Positions 44,569 to 54,214 are shown, counted from the first letter of the stretch. The stretch is 64,000 nucleotides of DNA from Acinetobacter equi (GCF_001307195.1 NZ_CP012808.1:930001-994000); one strand, 5' to 3'. Made by a program: numbers and translations. The notes: generated from the sequence alone by a model not told the origin.

Positions 44569-45900
44569 TTAAGTTAAAGCAATATTTTTAAATTTTTCTA
44601 AATCAATAATATGTTTTTGAATATGTTCGCCATCTGTAGATTTTTGAGGTGGATAGAACCAACGCGCAATCTGTTCAGCTACACATGGATGATACTGAAT
44701 TTCTAAATGATTGAGCCCATAAAAAATGGCTTTATGTGCATCAGGTACTTTTAAATGAAAGCGAGGATCTGGATGTTCTCCCAAAGCACTGCTAACACTC
44801 ACTAAATAATCACCAATTGCTTTTAATGCAGAAATTTCTTTATTTTCTTGCTCAATTGTACCTGCAATAAAAAAAGTGTTAATGTGAGAAGGTAATGGAG
44901 CAGGCTTTCGATTGTCATCTAGGGAGCCAATTCTTGCATCATTATGTTCCCAATCATCATCACGAACGCTACCGTAACGTAAATCTAAAATACCATTACT
45001 ACGAATATTTACCAATTGACTGAGAATTTTAATAATAGGAAGGCGCCCTAATTTATCTTGTAAATTAAAACTAAGCCGTTCGAGCATTGCGCCATGATGG
45101 GGTGAACCAATACATACTAAGTTTTCAACATGGTGAAACCAACGATACATATTTTGCTTTGCATAAAAGAGAGCACTCCTTGCAATAAGACCACCCATGC
45201 TATGTCCAATTAGACTAATTTCTGTAATGTTTGGATTTTTTGTAATCAGATCTTCAAGAATGTTAGAGAGACTTCGTCCATTCGCTGAAATTCTTCGACC
45301 TGTATTATAGTTTAGATAGAGCATTGTGTTATGTGCACGTTGAGCTAACAACTTTTCACCAATATCGCCATATTGATAGTGTGACCAATCTAAATGATTC
45401 ATGCACAATCCATGAATAAAGATGACGATATGACCATTAAGTTCACCTTGTTGTACGGAACCATAATGGTCATATAAAGTCATGGGTAAACCCATAGGAT
45501 TATGATTTTCTAATAAATAGTCGCCGAATATGCCATTGAGTGCTCCAAGAAGAAAATGTAGTTTTGGCGTTAATGGCTTTTCATGCAATTTTGGAAATTT
45601 TTCAATAATATGTCGTAGGCTCGGTGCTAAATAATGGCTACCATAATTTTGTAATGAGTCGAATGAATGTTTATAAAAATTTTGCACATAAGATTTTTTT
45701 TGTAATTGTTGGGTTTTATATAGATTAAAACCAAATAGACTCACTGCTATTTCGCGTTGAATGGCTAAAATAATTTCACGGACTACATTACTAATCGGTG
45801 TACTAACCAGCTGTGCAAGACCTTCGAGCACATCTGCTTGACTGGGAGGTGTCTGATCCCATTTACAATAGGTTTCATGTAGGGGGGTTAAGCTAGCCAT
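44569..45900 (-). CDS. Alpha/beta hydrolase, lipase-like
   Basis: 443-aa protein with an N-terminal helical region (1-140) and an alpha/beta hydrolase domain. The oxyanion strand is HIVIFIHGLCMNH, the nucleophile elbow ISLIGHSMGGLIARSA, and the histidine probably FYGLNHLEIQYHP. There is no signal peptide, so it appears cytoplasmic or membrane-associated. Related Acinetobacter/Pseudomonas proteins are annotated as lipases or PGAP1-like esterases; the substrate is unknown. GAGAGGAT precedes ATG 45900. Confidence 0.82.
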   Translation of the reverse strand: MASLTPLHETYCKWDQTPPSQADVLEGLAQLVSTPISNVVREIILAIQREIAVSLFGFNLYKTQQLQKKSYVQNFYKHSFDSLQNYGSHYLAPSLRHIIEKFPKLHEKPLTPKLHFLLGALNGIFGDYLLENHNPMGLPMTLYDHYGSVQQGELNGHIVIFIHGLCMNHLDWSHYQYGDIGEKLLAQRAHNTMLYLNYNTGRRISANGRSLSNILEDLITKNPNITEISLIGHSMGGLIARSALFYAKQNMYRWFHHVENLVCIGSPHHGAMLERLSFNLQDKLGRLPIIKILSQLVNIRSNGILDLRYGSVRDDDWEHNDARIGSLDDNRKPAPLPSHINTFFIAGTIEQENKEISALKAIGDYLVSVSSALGEHPDPRFHLKVPDAHKAIFYGLNHLEIQYHPCVAEQIARWFYPPQKSTDGEHIQKHIIDLEKFKNIALT

Positions 45901-46105
45901 TGTGATTTGTATCCTCTCATTTGAAGAAACACTTTATTTTCATTTGCATTCACGGTATAAATTTGGGGTTATATACGTTATTTCTTTTCCTTTGCTGAAG
46001 CATATAGTTCTATTTATATAAACTTTAATTTTTATCTGTGCAATTAAAAAAGAGTGACTTATTTGATGAAACTATTGTATATATTTTAACTAGTATTTGC
46101 AAAAT

Positions 46106-46690
46106 ATGAATATTATTTATTTGCATGGCTTTTTAAGTAATTCAAATTCGGTCAAAGGTATATTGTTAAAAAGATATATTGAACAATATACTGAGCATCA
46201 AATTTATTTACCAGATTTGAATATGCCACCATTACAGGTGTTAGAGGAACTTTCCTTGCAGATTCAACAATTAGAACAAGTTGTTTTAGTAGGAAGTAGT
46301 TTAGGGGGATTTTATGCTACGCAATTGGCGAGTCGCTATCATCTTCCAGCAGTGATGATTAATCCTGCGATTCAACCTTGGATATTATTTAGAAAATTAT
46401 TTGGTCAAGATAAAATCCCATTGAAAGTGACAGAGCAATGGACATTAGATGATACTCAATTAAATGATTTAGAACAGCTTGCAGCACCATTTGTGCAAGA
46501 TGCAAGCAAAGTGCTCGTGTTATTACAACAAGATGATGAAATTTTGGATTATCGCGAAGCACAGCGTTATTATAGCGCAGTAACACATCAGTCCATGCTG
46601 ATTACTGAAACAAAAGGCAATCATGGAATGGATAATTTTGCAGAAAAAATCCCCATGATTATTCAGTTTTTATCGGACAGCATAAAATAA
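46106..46690 (+). CDS. YqiA/YcfP family alpha/beta esterase
   Basis: 194-aa single-domain hydrolase beginning MNIIYLHGFLSNSNSVKG, with nucleophile elbow LVGSSLGGFYATQLA, acid in VLLQQDDEILDYREA and histidine in TKGNHGMDNF. It corresponds to YqiA of E. coli, which also lies directly upstream of parE and hydrolyses short acyl esters. It ends 14 bp before parE, so the pair forms a conserved operon. Confidence 0.9.
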   Translation: MNIIYLHGFLSNSNSVKGILLKRYIEQYTEHQIYLPDLNMPPLQVLEELSLQIQQLEQVVLVGSSLGGFYATQLASRYHLPAVMINPAIQPWILFRKLFGQDKIPLKVTEQWTLDDTQLNDLEQLAAPFVQDASKVLVLLQQDDEILDYREAQRYYSAVTHQSMLITETKGNHGMDNFAEKIPMIIQFLSDSIK

Positions 46691-46704
46691 GGAAACCGAA
46701 ACAC

Positions 46705-48585
46705 GTGTCTCAATATACGGCTCAATCACTTGAAGTTTTATCTGGTTTAGATCCAGTACGTCGTCGTCCTGGTATGTACACTGATACGTCACGTCCAAAC
46801 CATTTGGCACAGGAAGTGATTGATAATGCGGTCGATGAGGCACTTGCAGGTCATGCAAATAAAATTACCGTAACAGTATATAAAGATGGTTCATTGTCTG
46901 TAGAAGATAATGGCCGTGGTATGCCTGTCGACATTCATCCTGAATATGGTCAAAGTGGTATTGAAATTATTTTAACCAAGCTTCATGCGGGTGGTAAGTT
47001 CAGCACCGATAATTATCAATTTTCAGGTGGTTTGCACGGGGTAGGTATTTCGGTTGTAAATGCTTTATCTCATCGTGTGGAAGTTCAAGTTCAGCGCCAA
47101 GGTAATTTATATAAGATGGCGTTTGAAAATGGTGATCCTGTTTCTGGATTAGATATTTTAGAAGGTAAAGCACCTAAACGTGCAACAGGTACTACTGTTC
47201 ATTTTTGGCCAGATGAAAAATATTTTGATTCACCAAAATTTGCTTTAAAAGCATTGAAACATAATTTAAAAGCCAAAGCTGTTTTAGCTGCTGGTTTAGA
47301 AATTACGTATATTGATAAAATTAACGATGAAAAAATCGTTTGGCAATTTGAAAATGGGCTTGTCGATTATTTAATGGATGAGCTTGAAGATCGTGAAATT
47401 GTGCCTGCACCTGCTTTTGTGGCGAATGGTGAAGCGGAAAGAGCCAGTGCAGAATTTGCGATTTGTTGGAATGCTGAGGGTGGCGAACAAATTCAAGAAA
47501 GTTATGTGAATTTAATTCCAACAGCTCAAGGCGGTACGCATGTAAATGGTTTACGTTCAGGTGTAACGGATGCGATTCGTGAGTTCTGTGAATTACGTAA
47601 TTTATTACCACGTAATTTAAAACTTACTGCAGAAGATGTTTGGGATGGAGTGAACTATATTCTGTCGTTGAAGTTTCAAGAGCCTCAATTTTCAGGTCAA
47701 ACAAAAGAACGCCTTTCAAGCCGTGAGGCGTCAGCTGTAGTTTTAAATATTGCTAAAGATGCTTTTGCATTGTGGTTGAACCAAAATTCAGACGTAGCAA
47801 TGCAATTGGCTGAAATGGTGATTGCTAAGGCAGGACGTCGTTTAAAAGCTGCGAAAAAAGTTGAACGTAAAAGAATTGTTTCAGGTCCAGCATTACCTGG
47901 TAAGTTGGCAGATTGTGTGGGTCATACTTTAGAAGAATCTGAACTATTTATTGTGGAAGGTGATTCTGCGGGTGGTTCTGCAAAACAAGCACGAGATAAA
48001 AATTTCCAAGCGATCATGCCGATTCGCGGGAAAATTTTAAATACGTGGGAAGTTTCTTCAGATGAGGTTTTAGCATCTCAGGAAGTACATGATATTGCGA
48101 TTGCAATTGGTGTAGATCCAGGTTCTGATGATTTATCAGAATTACGTTATGGTAAGGTATGTATTCTGGCCGATGCAGATTCTGATGGCTTACACATTGC
48201 GACTTTATTGTGTGCATTGTTTGTGAAGCATTTCCCAACATTGGTTGAGGAAGGGCATTTGTTTGTTGCAATGCCACCGCTGTACCGTATTGATGATGCT
48301 AAAGATGTTCACTATGCCTTAGATGATGAGGAATTAGAGGCGATTTTGAAAAAATGTAAAGCCAAGAATCCTCAAATTACACGATTCAAAGGTTTGGGTG
48401 AGATGAATGCGAGTCAGCTTCGTGAAACTACAATGGATCCTGATACTCGTCGTTTAGTACAGTTAGATTTAGATGATAGCCAATTCACAGCAGGTTTATT
48501 AGATAAATTACTTGCAAAGAAACGTTCATCTGATCGTAAATTATGGTTAGAACAAAAAGGTAATTTGGCAGACATTACTGTCTAA
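46705..48585 (+). CDS. parE: DNA topoisomerase IV subunit B
   Basis: 626-aa type IIA topoisomerase ATPase subunit that decatenates chromosomes with ParC. It starts at GTG 46705. GHKL motifs (EVIDNAVDEALAG, VEDNGRGMPVD, GGLHGVGISVVNALS), the TOPRIM EGDSAGGSAKQARD with DADSDGLHIATLL, and the C-terminal KGLGEMNASQL are all intact. The lack of a GyrB-type insertion and the yqiA neighbour favour ParE over GyrB. Confidence 0.96.
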   Translation: MSQYTAQSLEVLSGLDPVRRRPGMYTDTSRPNHLAQEVIDNAVDEALAGHANKITVTVYKDGSLSVEDNGRGMPVDIHPEYGQSGIEIILTKLHAGGKFSTDNYQFSGGLHGVGISVVNALSHRVEVQVQRQGNLYKMAFENGDPVSGLDILEGKAPKRATGTTVHFWPDEKYFDSPKFALKALKHNLKAKAVLAAGLEITYIDKINDEKIVWQFENGLVDYLMDELEDREIVPAPAFVANGEAERASAEFAICWNAEGGEQIQESYVNLIPTAQGGTHVNGLRSGVTDAIREFCELRNLLPRNLKLTAEDVWDGVNYILSLKFQEPQFSGQTKERLSSREASAVVLNIAKDAFALWLNQNSDVAMQLAEMVIAKAGRRLKAAKKVERKRIVSGPALPGKLADCVGHTLEESELFIVEGDSAGGSAKQARDKNFQAIMPIRGKILNTWEVSSDEVLASQEVHDIAIAIGVDPGSDDLSELRYGKVCILADADSDGLHIATLLCALFVKHFPTLVEEGHLFVAMPPLYRIDDAKDVHYALDDEELEAILKKCKAKNPQITRFKGLGEMNASQLRETTMDPDTRRLVQLDLDDSQFTAGLLDKLLAKKRSSDRKLWLEQKGNLADITV

Positions 48586-48594
48586 ATTTCATAT

Positions 48595-48622
48595 AAAAAA
48601 GCCCACAATGTGGGTTTTTTTT
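48595..48622. terminator. Bidirectional terminator (parE / fmdB)
   Basis: CCCACA / TGTGGG flanked by A-run and T-run between convergent genes. It also ends the amide operon. Confidence 0.88.
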
Positions 48623-48629
48623 ATGAAAT

Positions 48630-48926
48630 TTATACTTCACAAAGTGAGCAGTTTACACCACGACAATTATGTAAAACTGAGTTTCGAGCGCTATTTTTTT
48701 GTGTTCCCGGTCCACCAACCAATGGACCTGCTAATTGTTCTGCTCCTGAATTAGGTCGCCATTTAGTTTTCATATTGATTTGTTGATGACCTGTGATCAT
48801 TGGTTTAGCTAGAGTTTGTTGTTTGCAATATTGGCATTCAATAGTATCTGTTGAAATACGGGCAATAGGAACTCGTTGTTCAAAAATTCCTTCACAATGT
48901 TCACAACGGAAATCGTATAACGGCAT
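48630..48926 (-). CDS. fmdB: FmdB zinc-ribbon protein
   Basis: 98 aa from ATG 48926; starts MPLYDFRCEHCEGIFEQ with a second pair ECQYCKQQ, the four-cysteine zinc ribbon of the FmdB family. It ends CRGVNCSLCEV with three further cysteines. FmdB is encoded next to formamidase in Methylophilus and is thought to regulate the formamidase genes, though its action is not settled. A longer frame to 48986 adds 20 non-family residues and was rejected. It is last in the amide block, about 100 bp after fmdA. Confidence 0.88.
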   Translation of the reverse strand: MPLYDFRCEHCEGIFEQRVPIARISTDTIECQYCKQQTLAKPMITGHQQINMKTKWRPNSGAEQLAGPLVGGPGTQKNSARNSVLHNCRGVNCSLCEV

Positions 48927-49029
48927 CTCTAATACTCCAATATAAATGCATTTAAAAAGTGGATAGTGAATGAATGCGATAATCACTATCCAATAAACTC
49001 AATTTTTTTTAAAATTATGGATCATCAAC

Positions 49030-50208
49030 TTAGCGTTTATGTCCCCAGAATTTATTATCGTTTAATGCACCTTGCGGCAAGATGTTTTGCTCAAAAATAG
49101 ATGTTGGTAAAGAAACCGTACAAGCACAGTTTGGAATATCGACAATACCTCCAATACGACCTTCAACAGGTGCAGCCGTTAATAACATATAGGCTTGTGA
49201 GCCTGTAAAACCAAAGTTTTCTAAGTATTTAATGGCTTTTAAGCATGCTTGGCGATATGCCACTGTTGCATCTAAATAGTAGTTCACACCATCTTCAACG
49301 CTAATACCTTCAAAGGTTAGCCATTGATCGTAAGCTGGGCGTACATTACTTGGAACGAAAATAGGTGAGTCGATATTATATTTCTCCATACCACCTTTAA
49401 TCAGGTCGAAACCAACGCGTGTTACACCATCCATTTCAATGGCGCCACAGAAGCCAATTTCACCATCGCCTTGAGAAAAGTGTAAATCTCCCATGGAGAA
49501 GCCAGCACCTTTTTGATAAACAGGGAAATAAATACGACTACCTGCGGCAAGATCTTTGATATCTGTATTACCACCATGTTCACGCGGTGGTACGGTACGG
49601 GCTGCTTCTGCCGCCATACGATCAAATTCAGGACCTTTTACACCACGAAGTACCGCAGTCCGTGGATCTGGTGGGTTAGCTTGACCTTTTGGAACAAGTA
49701 ATGCTTCACGACGGTTCCATTCTTTAAGTAAATCATGAGAAGGAAGTGTGCCCATTAAGCCTGGATGCTTTAGTCCTGCAATACGTACGCCCGGAATATG
49801 ACGAGACGTTGCAAATAAGCCTTTTAAATCCCAAATGGCTTTATCTGCTTCGGGGAAATAATCTGCAAGAAAACCACCACCATTTTCTTTGGCAAAGACA
49901 CCTGAAAAACCAACATCTGAAATGGGTTGAATATCAAGTAGGTCAATTACCAAAAGATCACCCGGTTCAGCACCTTCTACATAAAAAGGACCTGTTAATG
50001 GATGAGCTCTGGTTAAGTCCACATTTTTGACATCATCAATATCATCGGTATCTTTAATTTGGGCATCTAGAAAGTCTAAACTTTCAATTAAAATTTCTTC
50101 GCCCGGTTTGACTGATGTTAAAAATGGTAAGTCTGGGTGCCAGCGGTTATGTCCAATTTCCGCTTGTTCTGCAAGTGGTACCCCAGGCTTAATTTTAATA
50201 TGTTGCAT
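49030..50208 (-). CDS. fmdA: Formamidase (acetamidase/formamidase family)
   Basis: 392-aa cytosolic amidohydrolase that releases ammonia from formamide and perhaps acetamide. It starts MQHIKIKPGVPLAEQAEIGHNRWHP-like, contains HPLTGPFYVEGAEPGDLLVIDLL, FSMGDLHFSQGDGEIGFCGAIEMDG (metal and catalytic centre) and GIVDIPNCACTVSLP near the end. Length fits Methylophilus FmdA (about 407 aa). AGGGGAT ribosome binding site, 32 bp after the AmiB-like gene. Confidence 0.94.
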   Translation of the reverse strand: MQHIKIKPGVPLAEQAEIGHNRWHPDLPFLTSVKPGEEILIESLDFLDAQIKDTDDIDDVKNVDLTRAHPLTGPFYVEGAEPGDLLVIDLLDIQPISDVGFSGVFAKENGGGFLADYFPEADKAIWDLKGLFATSRHIPGVRIAGLKHPGLMGTLPSHDLLKEWNRREALLVPKGQANPPDPRTAVLRGVKGPEFDRMAAEAARTVPPREHGGNTDIKDLAAGSRIYFPVYQKGAGFSMGDLHFSQGDGEIGFCGAIEMDGVTRVGFDLIKGGMEKYNIDSPIFVPSNVRPAYDQWLTFEGISVEDGVNYYLDATVAYRQACLKAIKYLENFGFTGSQAYMLLTAAPVEGRIGGIVDIPNCACTVSLPTSIFEQNILPQGALNDNKFWGHKR

Positions 50209-50240
50209 GATTTATCCCCTATGTGAAGGTCAAATAAAGC

Positions 50241-51365
50241 TTAGTTTTTTGTGTTGTGTGTAATGTCATGAATTAGTGAATTTGAATGGGAAATAGAAAG
50301 TTCTATTTGTTGTGATTGAAGAGTTAAACGTGTTCCATCAAAATCGATTTGGATATGATCTGCATCAGGATGTTGCATAATAAATCGAGCTAATTGTGGC
50401 TCAATTAATACGCGAAAACGACGACTTAAACCACGAGCACCAAAGCGAATATCATGTCCTGTAGATAAAAAGACAGTTGCTTTTTCACTTAATGAGACTG
50501 TTCGGCTTTGCTTTTGAAGGCGTTGATTAAGTTTTTCAACTTCCAGATCTACAAGTGTTGAAACGAACTCTGATGGCACAGCGTGATAATGCAAAATTCG
50601 TTCAATACGATTTAAAAATTCAGGATCAAACTTTTTATGTAAAGCACGTTCAGTAATTTGTGAATCATCCAATTTGCTAAATTCAGCGAGCTTTTGGATA
50701 GGTTTTGGAAGTTTAGATAGTAACTTCAAGCGTGCTTGTGCTTCTTTAGCACCAATATTACTGGTCATAAAAATAAGGCAATTTTTAAAGTCTAAGGTTT
50801 TTGTTCCTGCTGTAAGTTTTAATGTTCCTGTATCGAGAACATTGAGCAAACCACGAATGACCTCTGTACTGGCTTTTTCAATTTCATCAAATAAAACAAT
50901 GCCCGGTTTTGAAAAACTACCTTGTAAATGTGCTTCATCAAATAAAGTATTACCTTCTTTTGAACCCACATAACCTGGGGGTGCACCTGTTAATGCAGCT
51001 GCATAATGTTCTTGTGCCAGTGTATTCATATCAATGCGGCAAAAAGCATCAGGCTTTCCATGTATGGCTTCTGCAATTAAGCGCACAGTTTCAGTTTTTC
51101 CTACACCAGTTGGACCAAGCATCAATGTGACAGCCAATGGACGATGTGAGGCATTAAAGTCAGCTTTGACTGTAATGAGCATATTTTCAATTTCATCAAG
51201 TGCGGCACTTTGTCCAATAATATGATCACGAAGATGTTTCATGACTTTTTCAGGATCAAAGCTAAAGCGAGAGGTACGTGCAATACGTTCTTTGCTTTGC
51301 ATGTCATAACGTTGCTGAACTAAAGTTTCTTGATTTGCATTTATACGATCGCTGGCAAAAGTCAT
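50241..51365 (-). CDS. amiB: AmiB-like AAA+ ATPase (Clp/ClpX-type)
   Basis: 374-aa single-module AAA+ protein. Walker A is GPTGVGKT (84-91), Walker B GIVLFDEIE (155-163), and a pore-loop-like GYVGSKEG (131-138) precedes it. The arginine-finger region follows (FDPEFLNRIERILHY), then a ClpB-type D2-small domain (DIRFGARGLSRRF). It has no Clp N-domain and no zinc-binding domain. An equivalent gene, amiB, follows amiE in the Pseudomonas amiEBCRS operon, where its job is not well defined. AGGAGG lies before ATG 51365. A role in folding or remodelling the hexameric amidase is plausible but inferred. Confidence 0.85.
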   Translation of the reverse strand: MTFASDRINANQETLVQQRYDMQSKERIARTSRFSFDPEKVMKHLRDHIIGQSAALDEIENMLITVKADFNASHRPLAVTLMLGPTGVGKTETVRLIAEAIHGKPDAFCRIDMNTLAQEHYAAALTGAPPGYVGSKEGNTLFDEAHLQGSFSKPGIVLFDEIEKASTEVIRGLLNVLDTGTLKLTAGTKTLDFKNCLIFMTSNIGAKEAQARLKLLSKLPKPIQKLAEFSKLDDSQITERALHKKFDPEFLNRIERILHYHAVPSEFVSTLVDLEVEKLNQRLQKQSRTVSLSEKATVFLSTGHDIRFGARGLSRRFRVLIEPQLARFIMQHPDADHIQIDFDGTRLTLQSQQIELSISHSNSLIHDITHNTKN

Positions 51366-51398
51366 ATGACGTACCTCCTTTGAATATATTGAAAATAA

Positions 51399-52442
51399 TT
51401 AAGATGCTTCTTTTTCTAAGCCCTCATGAGGTAAGTTCCCAATTGGACATTCGGCAACGCCAATGGTTGAGCGCGTAATTTTTTCAACATTTTCTTGTGC
51501 TTTTTGGGCATCCAATACCCATGTTTTGTAGAAGTCGAAAGGACAATCTGCAACGCCTTTATCACCATCTCCATTGTTATAAACACCGGTATAACCACGA
51601 TGTAATAATTTGAATAAATGGTTTTGAGATTGGTCGTATTTACGTGCATCTCGGATTTCATGAAGAGATAATTGTGCATATTGAATGCCGTTTTCTTCAG
51701 TGCCACATTCACCTAAGGTACGGCCGTCAAAGCCAACAACTGCTGAATGACCGAAGTAGGTGTAAACACCATCAAAACCAGTACAGTTTGCAACGGCAAC
51801 ATAGACGTTATTTGCCCATGCCATACATTTCGCCATATTGATTTGCTGTTCAGCAGCAGGATACATATAGCCTTGGCAACGTACGACAAGTTCAGCGCCT
51901 TTCATGGCACAGTCACGCCAAATTTCAGGATAATTACCATCATCACAGATGATCAAAGACATTTTGATGCCTTTAGGACCTTCGGTAACGTAAGTTGTAT
52001 CGCCAGGACACCAACCTTCAATTGGACACCAAGGAATGATTTTGCGGTACTTTTGAACAATTTCCCCTTTGTTGTTAATCAGAATTAATGTGTTATAAGG
52101 AACTTTATGAGGATGCTCTTCGTGCTGTTCTCCAGTAATTGAAAAGACACCCCAGACATTTGCTTCAATACATGCTTGTGAAAAAATTGCAGTTTCATCA
52201 CCGGGAATAGTCGCTGCTGTTTCCATCATTTCATTTGGGTCATACATGATGCCCATCGTGCTATATTCTGGAAAAACAACTAGGTCCATACCAGGAATCC
52301 CTTGTTTAATTCCTTTTAGCATTTCAGCAATGTTTTTCGCATTTTCTAGAACTTCAGCTTTTGTGTGTAAACGTGGAATTTTATAATTTACAACTGCTAC
52401 ACCAACGGTATCAGGACTGCTTGAAATATCACCATGACGCAT
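51399..52442 (-). CDS. amiE: Aliphatic amidase
   Basis: 347-aa nitrilase-superfamily enzyme that hydrolyses short-chain aliphatic amides to acid plus ammonia. The catalytic triad positions match the Pseudomonas enzyme exactly: E59 (FPEY), K134 (KYRKIIPW) and C166 (IICDDGN). Whole-length similarity from [20 protein letters not shown] to [13 protein letters not shown] is very high. ATG 52442 with AGGAG is the start; the frame continues to 52553 but that part is promoter. It heads amiE-amiB-fmdA-fmdB, separated from the transporter genes by a terminator. Confidence 0.98.
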   Translation of the reverse strand: MRHGDISSSPDTVGVAVVNYKIPRLHTKAEVLENAKNIAEMLKGIKQGIPGMDLVVFPEYSTMGIMYDPNEMMETAATIPGDETAIFSQACIEANVWGVFSITGEQHEEHPHKVPYNTLILINNKGEIVQKYRKIIPWCPIEGWCPGDTTYVTEGPKGIKMSLIICDDGNYPEIWRDCAMKGAELVVRCQGYMYPAAEQQINMAKCMAWANNVYVAVANCTGFDGVYTYFGHSAVVGFDGRTLGECGTEENGIQYAQLSLHEIRDARKYDQSQNHLFKLLHRGYTGVYNNGDGDKGVADCPFDFYKTWVLDAQKAQENVEKITRSTIGVAECPIGNLPHEGLEKEAS

Positions 52443-52503
52443 GTTAAACACTCCTATTTTTGATAAATTCAAATTAAATTTTATGTTGAGAGTTTCGCGT
52501 GAA

Positions 52504-52563
52504 AAGTGCCGTAGCAAAATACGTTGAATTGCGTATATGGGCATGAGATCCATTACGGCACTT
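52504..52563. repeat. Inverted repeat enclosing the amiE operator
   Basis: AAGTGCCGTA (52504-52513) and TACGGCACTT (52554-52563) are perfect reverse complements 40 bp apart, flanking the 22-bp operator candidate. They could be a second regulator's paired sites or form a cruciform or leader hairpin. Confidence 0.65.
52517..52538. promoter_or_regulatory. Candidate operator upstream of amiE
   Basis: AAATACGT-N6-GCGTATAT, about 75 bp upstream of amiE. It matches the site at 57730-57751 at 17 of 22 positions. Probable target of the LuxR-type regulator encoded at 61311. Confidence 0.6.
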
Positions 52564-52712
52564 CATTCAAAGTAAAAGGAATTTTTTAAGGAATGAATAA
52601 CGTTTTGTGAAGCAATAGGATTGTTTTGTATAAGGTGATACGTATTTAAAATATGAAATAGAAGTAAATTAGATTAAAAATATTTTAATTATTGAGTTGT
52701 AGAGAATAAAAA

Positions 52713-52734
52713 ATCCCTCAGAAAACTAAGGGAT
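52713..52734 (-). terminator. Terminator after the amide ABC ATPase genes
   Basis: ATCCCTT / GAGGGAT (one G-T pair) with TTTTTTATT after it on the minus strand, separating transporter genes from amiE. Confidence 0.75.
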
Positions 52735-52747
52735 AGATTTCAAAAAA

Positions 52748-53446
52748 TTAAACTGAAAGGTATTTACTAATCGTAGCTTCATCTACATTTTCACGAATAT
52801 TCTCGTAAGCAAATTTACCTTTATCTAATACAAAGAAACGATCTGCCATTGCCATAGTAAAGCTGAGAACTTGTTCAGAAACAACAATCGTTAAATCACG
52901 CTGATCTCGAATTTCTTTTAAGGTTTTCGCAATATCTTTAATAATAGAGGGCTGAATACCTTCGGTAGGTTCATCAAGTAGTAAAACTTTGGGGTTTGTT
53001 GCCAATGCACGTGCAATGGCAAGCTGTTGTTGTTGTCCACCCGATAGATTTCCACCCTTACGTTTTCGCATGTCCCAAAGTACTGGGAAAAGCTCATAAA
53101 GATCATCGGGAACTTTTCCATGTGCTGAAGCGGGTAAACCTGTTTGAATATTCTCTAAAACAGACATGGTAGAAAAAATCATACGACCTTGTGGAACATA
53201 AGCCACACCATTTTCTACACGTTGGTATGGATCGAGTTTTTCTAAATTTTTTCCATCGAGTTTAATTTCACCTTGCGTATTTTTAATATCACCAATAAGT
53301 GTTTTGAAAAGAGTGGTTTTTCCCATCCCATTTCGTCCCATAATTGCAACAATTTCTTTAGGCTTAATGATGAGTTCTAGATTATGAATGACTTGACTTT
53401 GTTTATAACCAGAACACAAAGATTGAATTTCTAATAAACCGCTCAT
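52748..53446 (-). CDS. Amide/urea ABC transporter ATPase, UrtE/LivF type
   Basis: 232-aa ATP-binding subunit. Walker A is MGRNGMGKTTLFK, the signature LSGGQQQQLAIARAL and Walker B VLLLDEPTEGIQPS, where the EGIQPS ending is typical of UrtE. With the UrtD-type partner it powers uptake through the FmdE/FmdF permeases. AAGGAG ribosome binding site, 9 bp after the previous gene. Last of the transporter cluster; a terminator follows. Confidence 0.93.
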   Translation of the reverse strand: MSGLLEIQSLCSGYKQSQVIHNLELIIKPKEIVAIMGRNGMGKTTLFKTLIGDIKNTQGEIKLDGKNLEKLDPYQRVENGVAYVPQGRMIFSTMSVLENIQTGLPASAHGKVPDDLYELFPVLWDMRKRKGGNLSGGQQQQLAIARALATNPKVLLLDEPTEGIQPSIIKDIAKTLKEIRDQRDLTIVVSEQVLSFTMAMADRFFVLDKGKFAYENIRENVDEATISKYLSV

Positions 53447-53455
53447 AGCATCTCC

Positions 53456-54214
53456 TTAGTGTCCTAAATAAACTTCAATAACTTTAGGGTCGTTTTGTAC
53501 ATCATCCATTTTCCCCGCAGCTAAAATTTTACCTTGATGAAGAACAGTTACTTTATCTGCAATGGTTTTCACAAATTCCATGTCATGTTCAATGACTAAA
53601 ACTGAACGTCCCACACTAATTTCTTTAAGTAATTGAGCAGTTTGTTCACGCTCAGAAACACTCATTCCTGCAACAGGCTCATCTAGCATGAGTAGTTCAG
53701 GATCTTGCATAAGCAACATCCCAATTTCGAGCCACTGCTTTTGTCCATGAGAAAGGAGGGCAGATGGTGTATCAAGAAAATCTGTTAAGAAAATTTTTGC
53801 AGCAATTTCTTGAATACGGTCTTCAACATCTTTGGTTCTACGGAAAAATAAAGAACCAAATACATTACGACCACGTGGAAATGACATTTCTAAATTGTCA
53901 TAAACACTTAAATTTTCATAAATATTCGGGTTTTGAAATTTACGCCCAACGCCTTTACGAACAATTTCAAATTCACGTAATTTAGTCAGTTCAATATCAT
54001 TAAATTTAATAGAACCAGAAGTTGCTTTTGTTTTTCCGCAAATGAGATCGAGAACAGTGGTTTTTCCTGCACCATTAGGGCCAATAACAACATGAACTTC
54101 ATCTTTATCTAAATAAAAGTTTAGATCACTGACGGCTTTGAAGCCATCAAACGATACCGTAAGATCTTCAATGACCAAGACGGGTTTATTCATTTCTACA
54201 CCGATGGGTTTCAT
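53456..54214 (-). CDS. Amide/urea ABC transporter ATPase, UrtD/LivG type
   Basis: 252 aa from ATG 54214, which overlaps the stop of the upstream permease gene (ATGA) and has AAGGATG before it; the ATG three codons earlier abuts the ribosome binding site. Walker A is IGPNGAGKTTVLD, the ABC signature is replaced by LLSHGQKQWLEIGMLL (LSHGQ, as in UrtD), and Walker B is LMLDEPVAGMS. Second ATPase of the short-chain amide/urea importer. Confidence 0.93.
   Translation of the reverse strand: MKPIGVEMNKPVLVIEDLTVSFDGFKAVSDLNFYLDKDEVHVVIGPNGAGKTTVLDLICGKTKATSGSIKFNDIELTKLREFEIVRKGVGRKFQNPNIYENLSVYDNLEMSFPRGRNVFGSLFFRRTKDVEDRIQEIAAKIFLTDFLDTPSALLSHGQKQWLEIGMLLMQDPELLMLDEPVAGMSVSEREQTAQLLKEISVGRSVLVIEHDMEFVKTIADKVTVLHQGKILAAGKMDDVQNDPKVIEVYLGH

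Larger units (their letters stand above)
52443..52747. other. 305-bp amiE promoter region
   Basis: Non-coding. It holds the terminator of the ATPase gene, a 10-bp inverted repeat (52504-52513 with 52554-52563) and, nested inside it, a 22-bp site shared with the transporter/kinase promoter. Confidence 0.65.

Noticed and set aside
51416..52088. Overlapping open frames inside amiE
   Set aside because: Both strands show shadow frames within a fully conserved amidase gene. None has a ribosome binding site or recognisable product.
52490..52515. Sigma-54 promoter for amiE
   Set aside because: GGCAC and GC are correctly spaced on the minus strand, but the rest of the -12 element is poor and nothing similar precedes the transporter genes.
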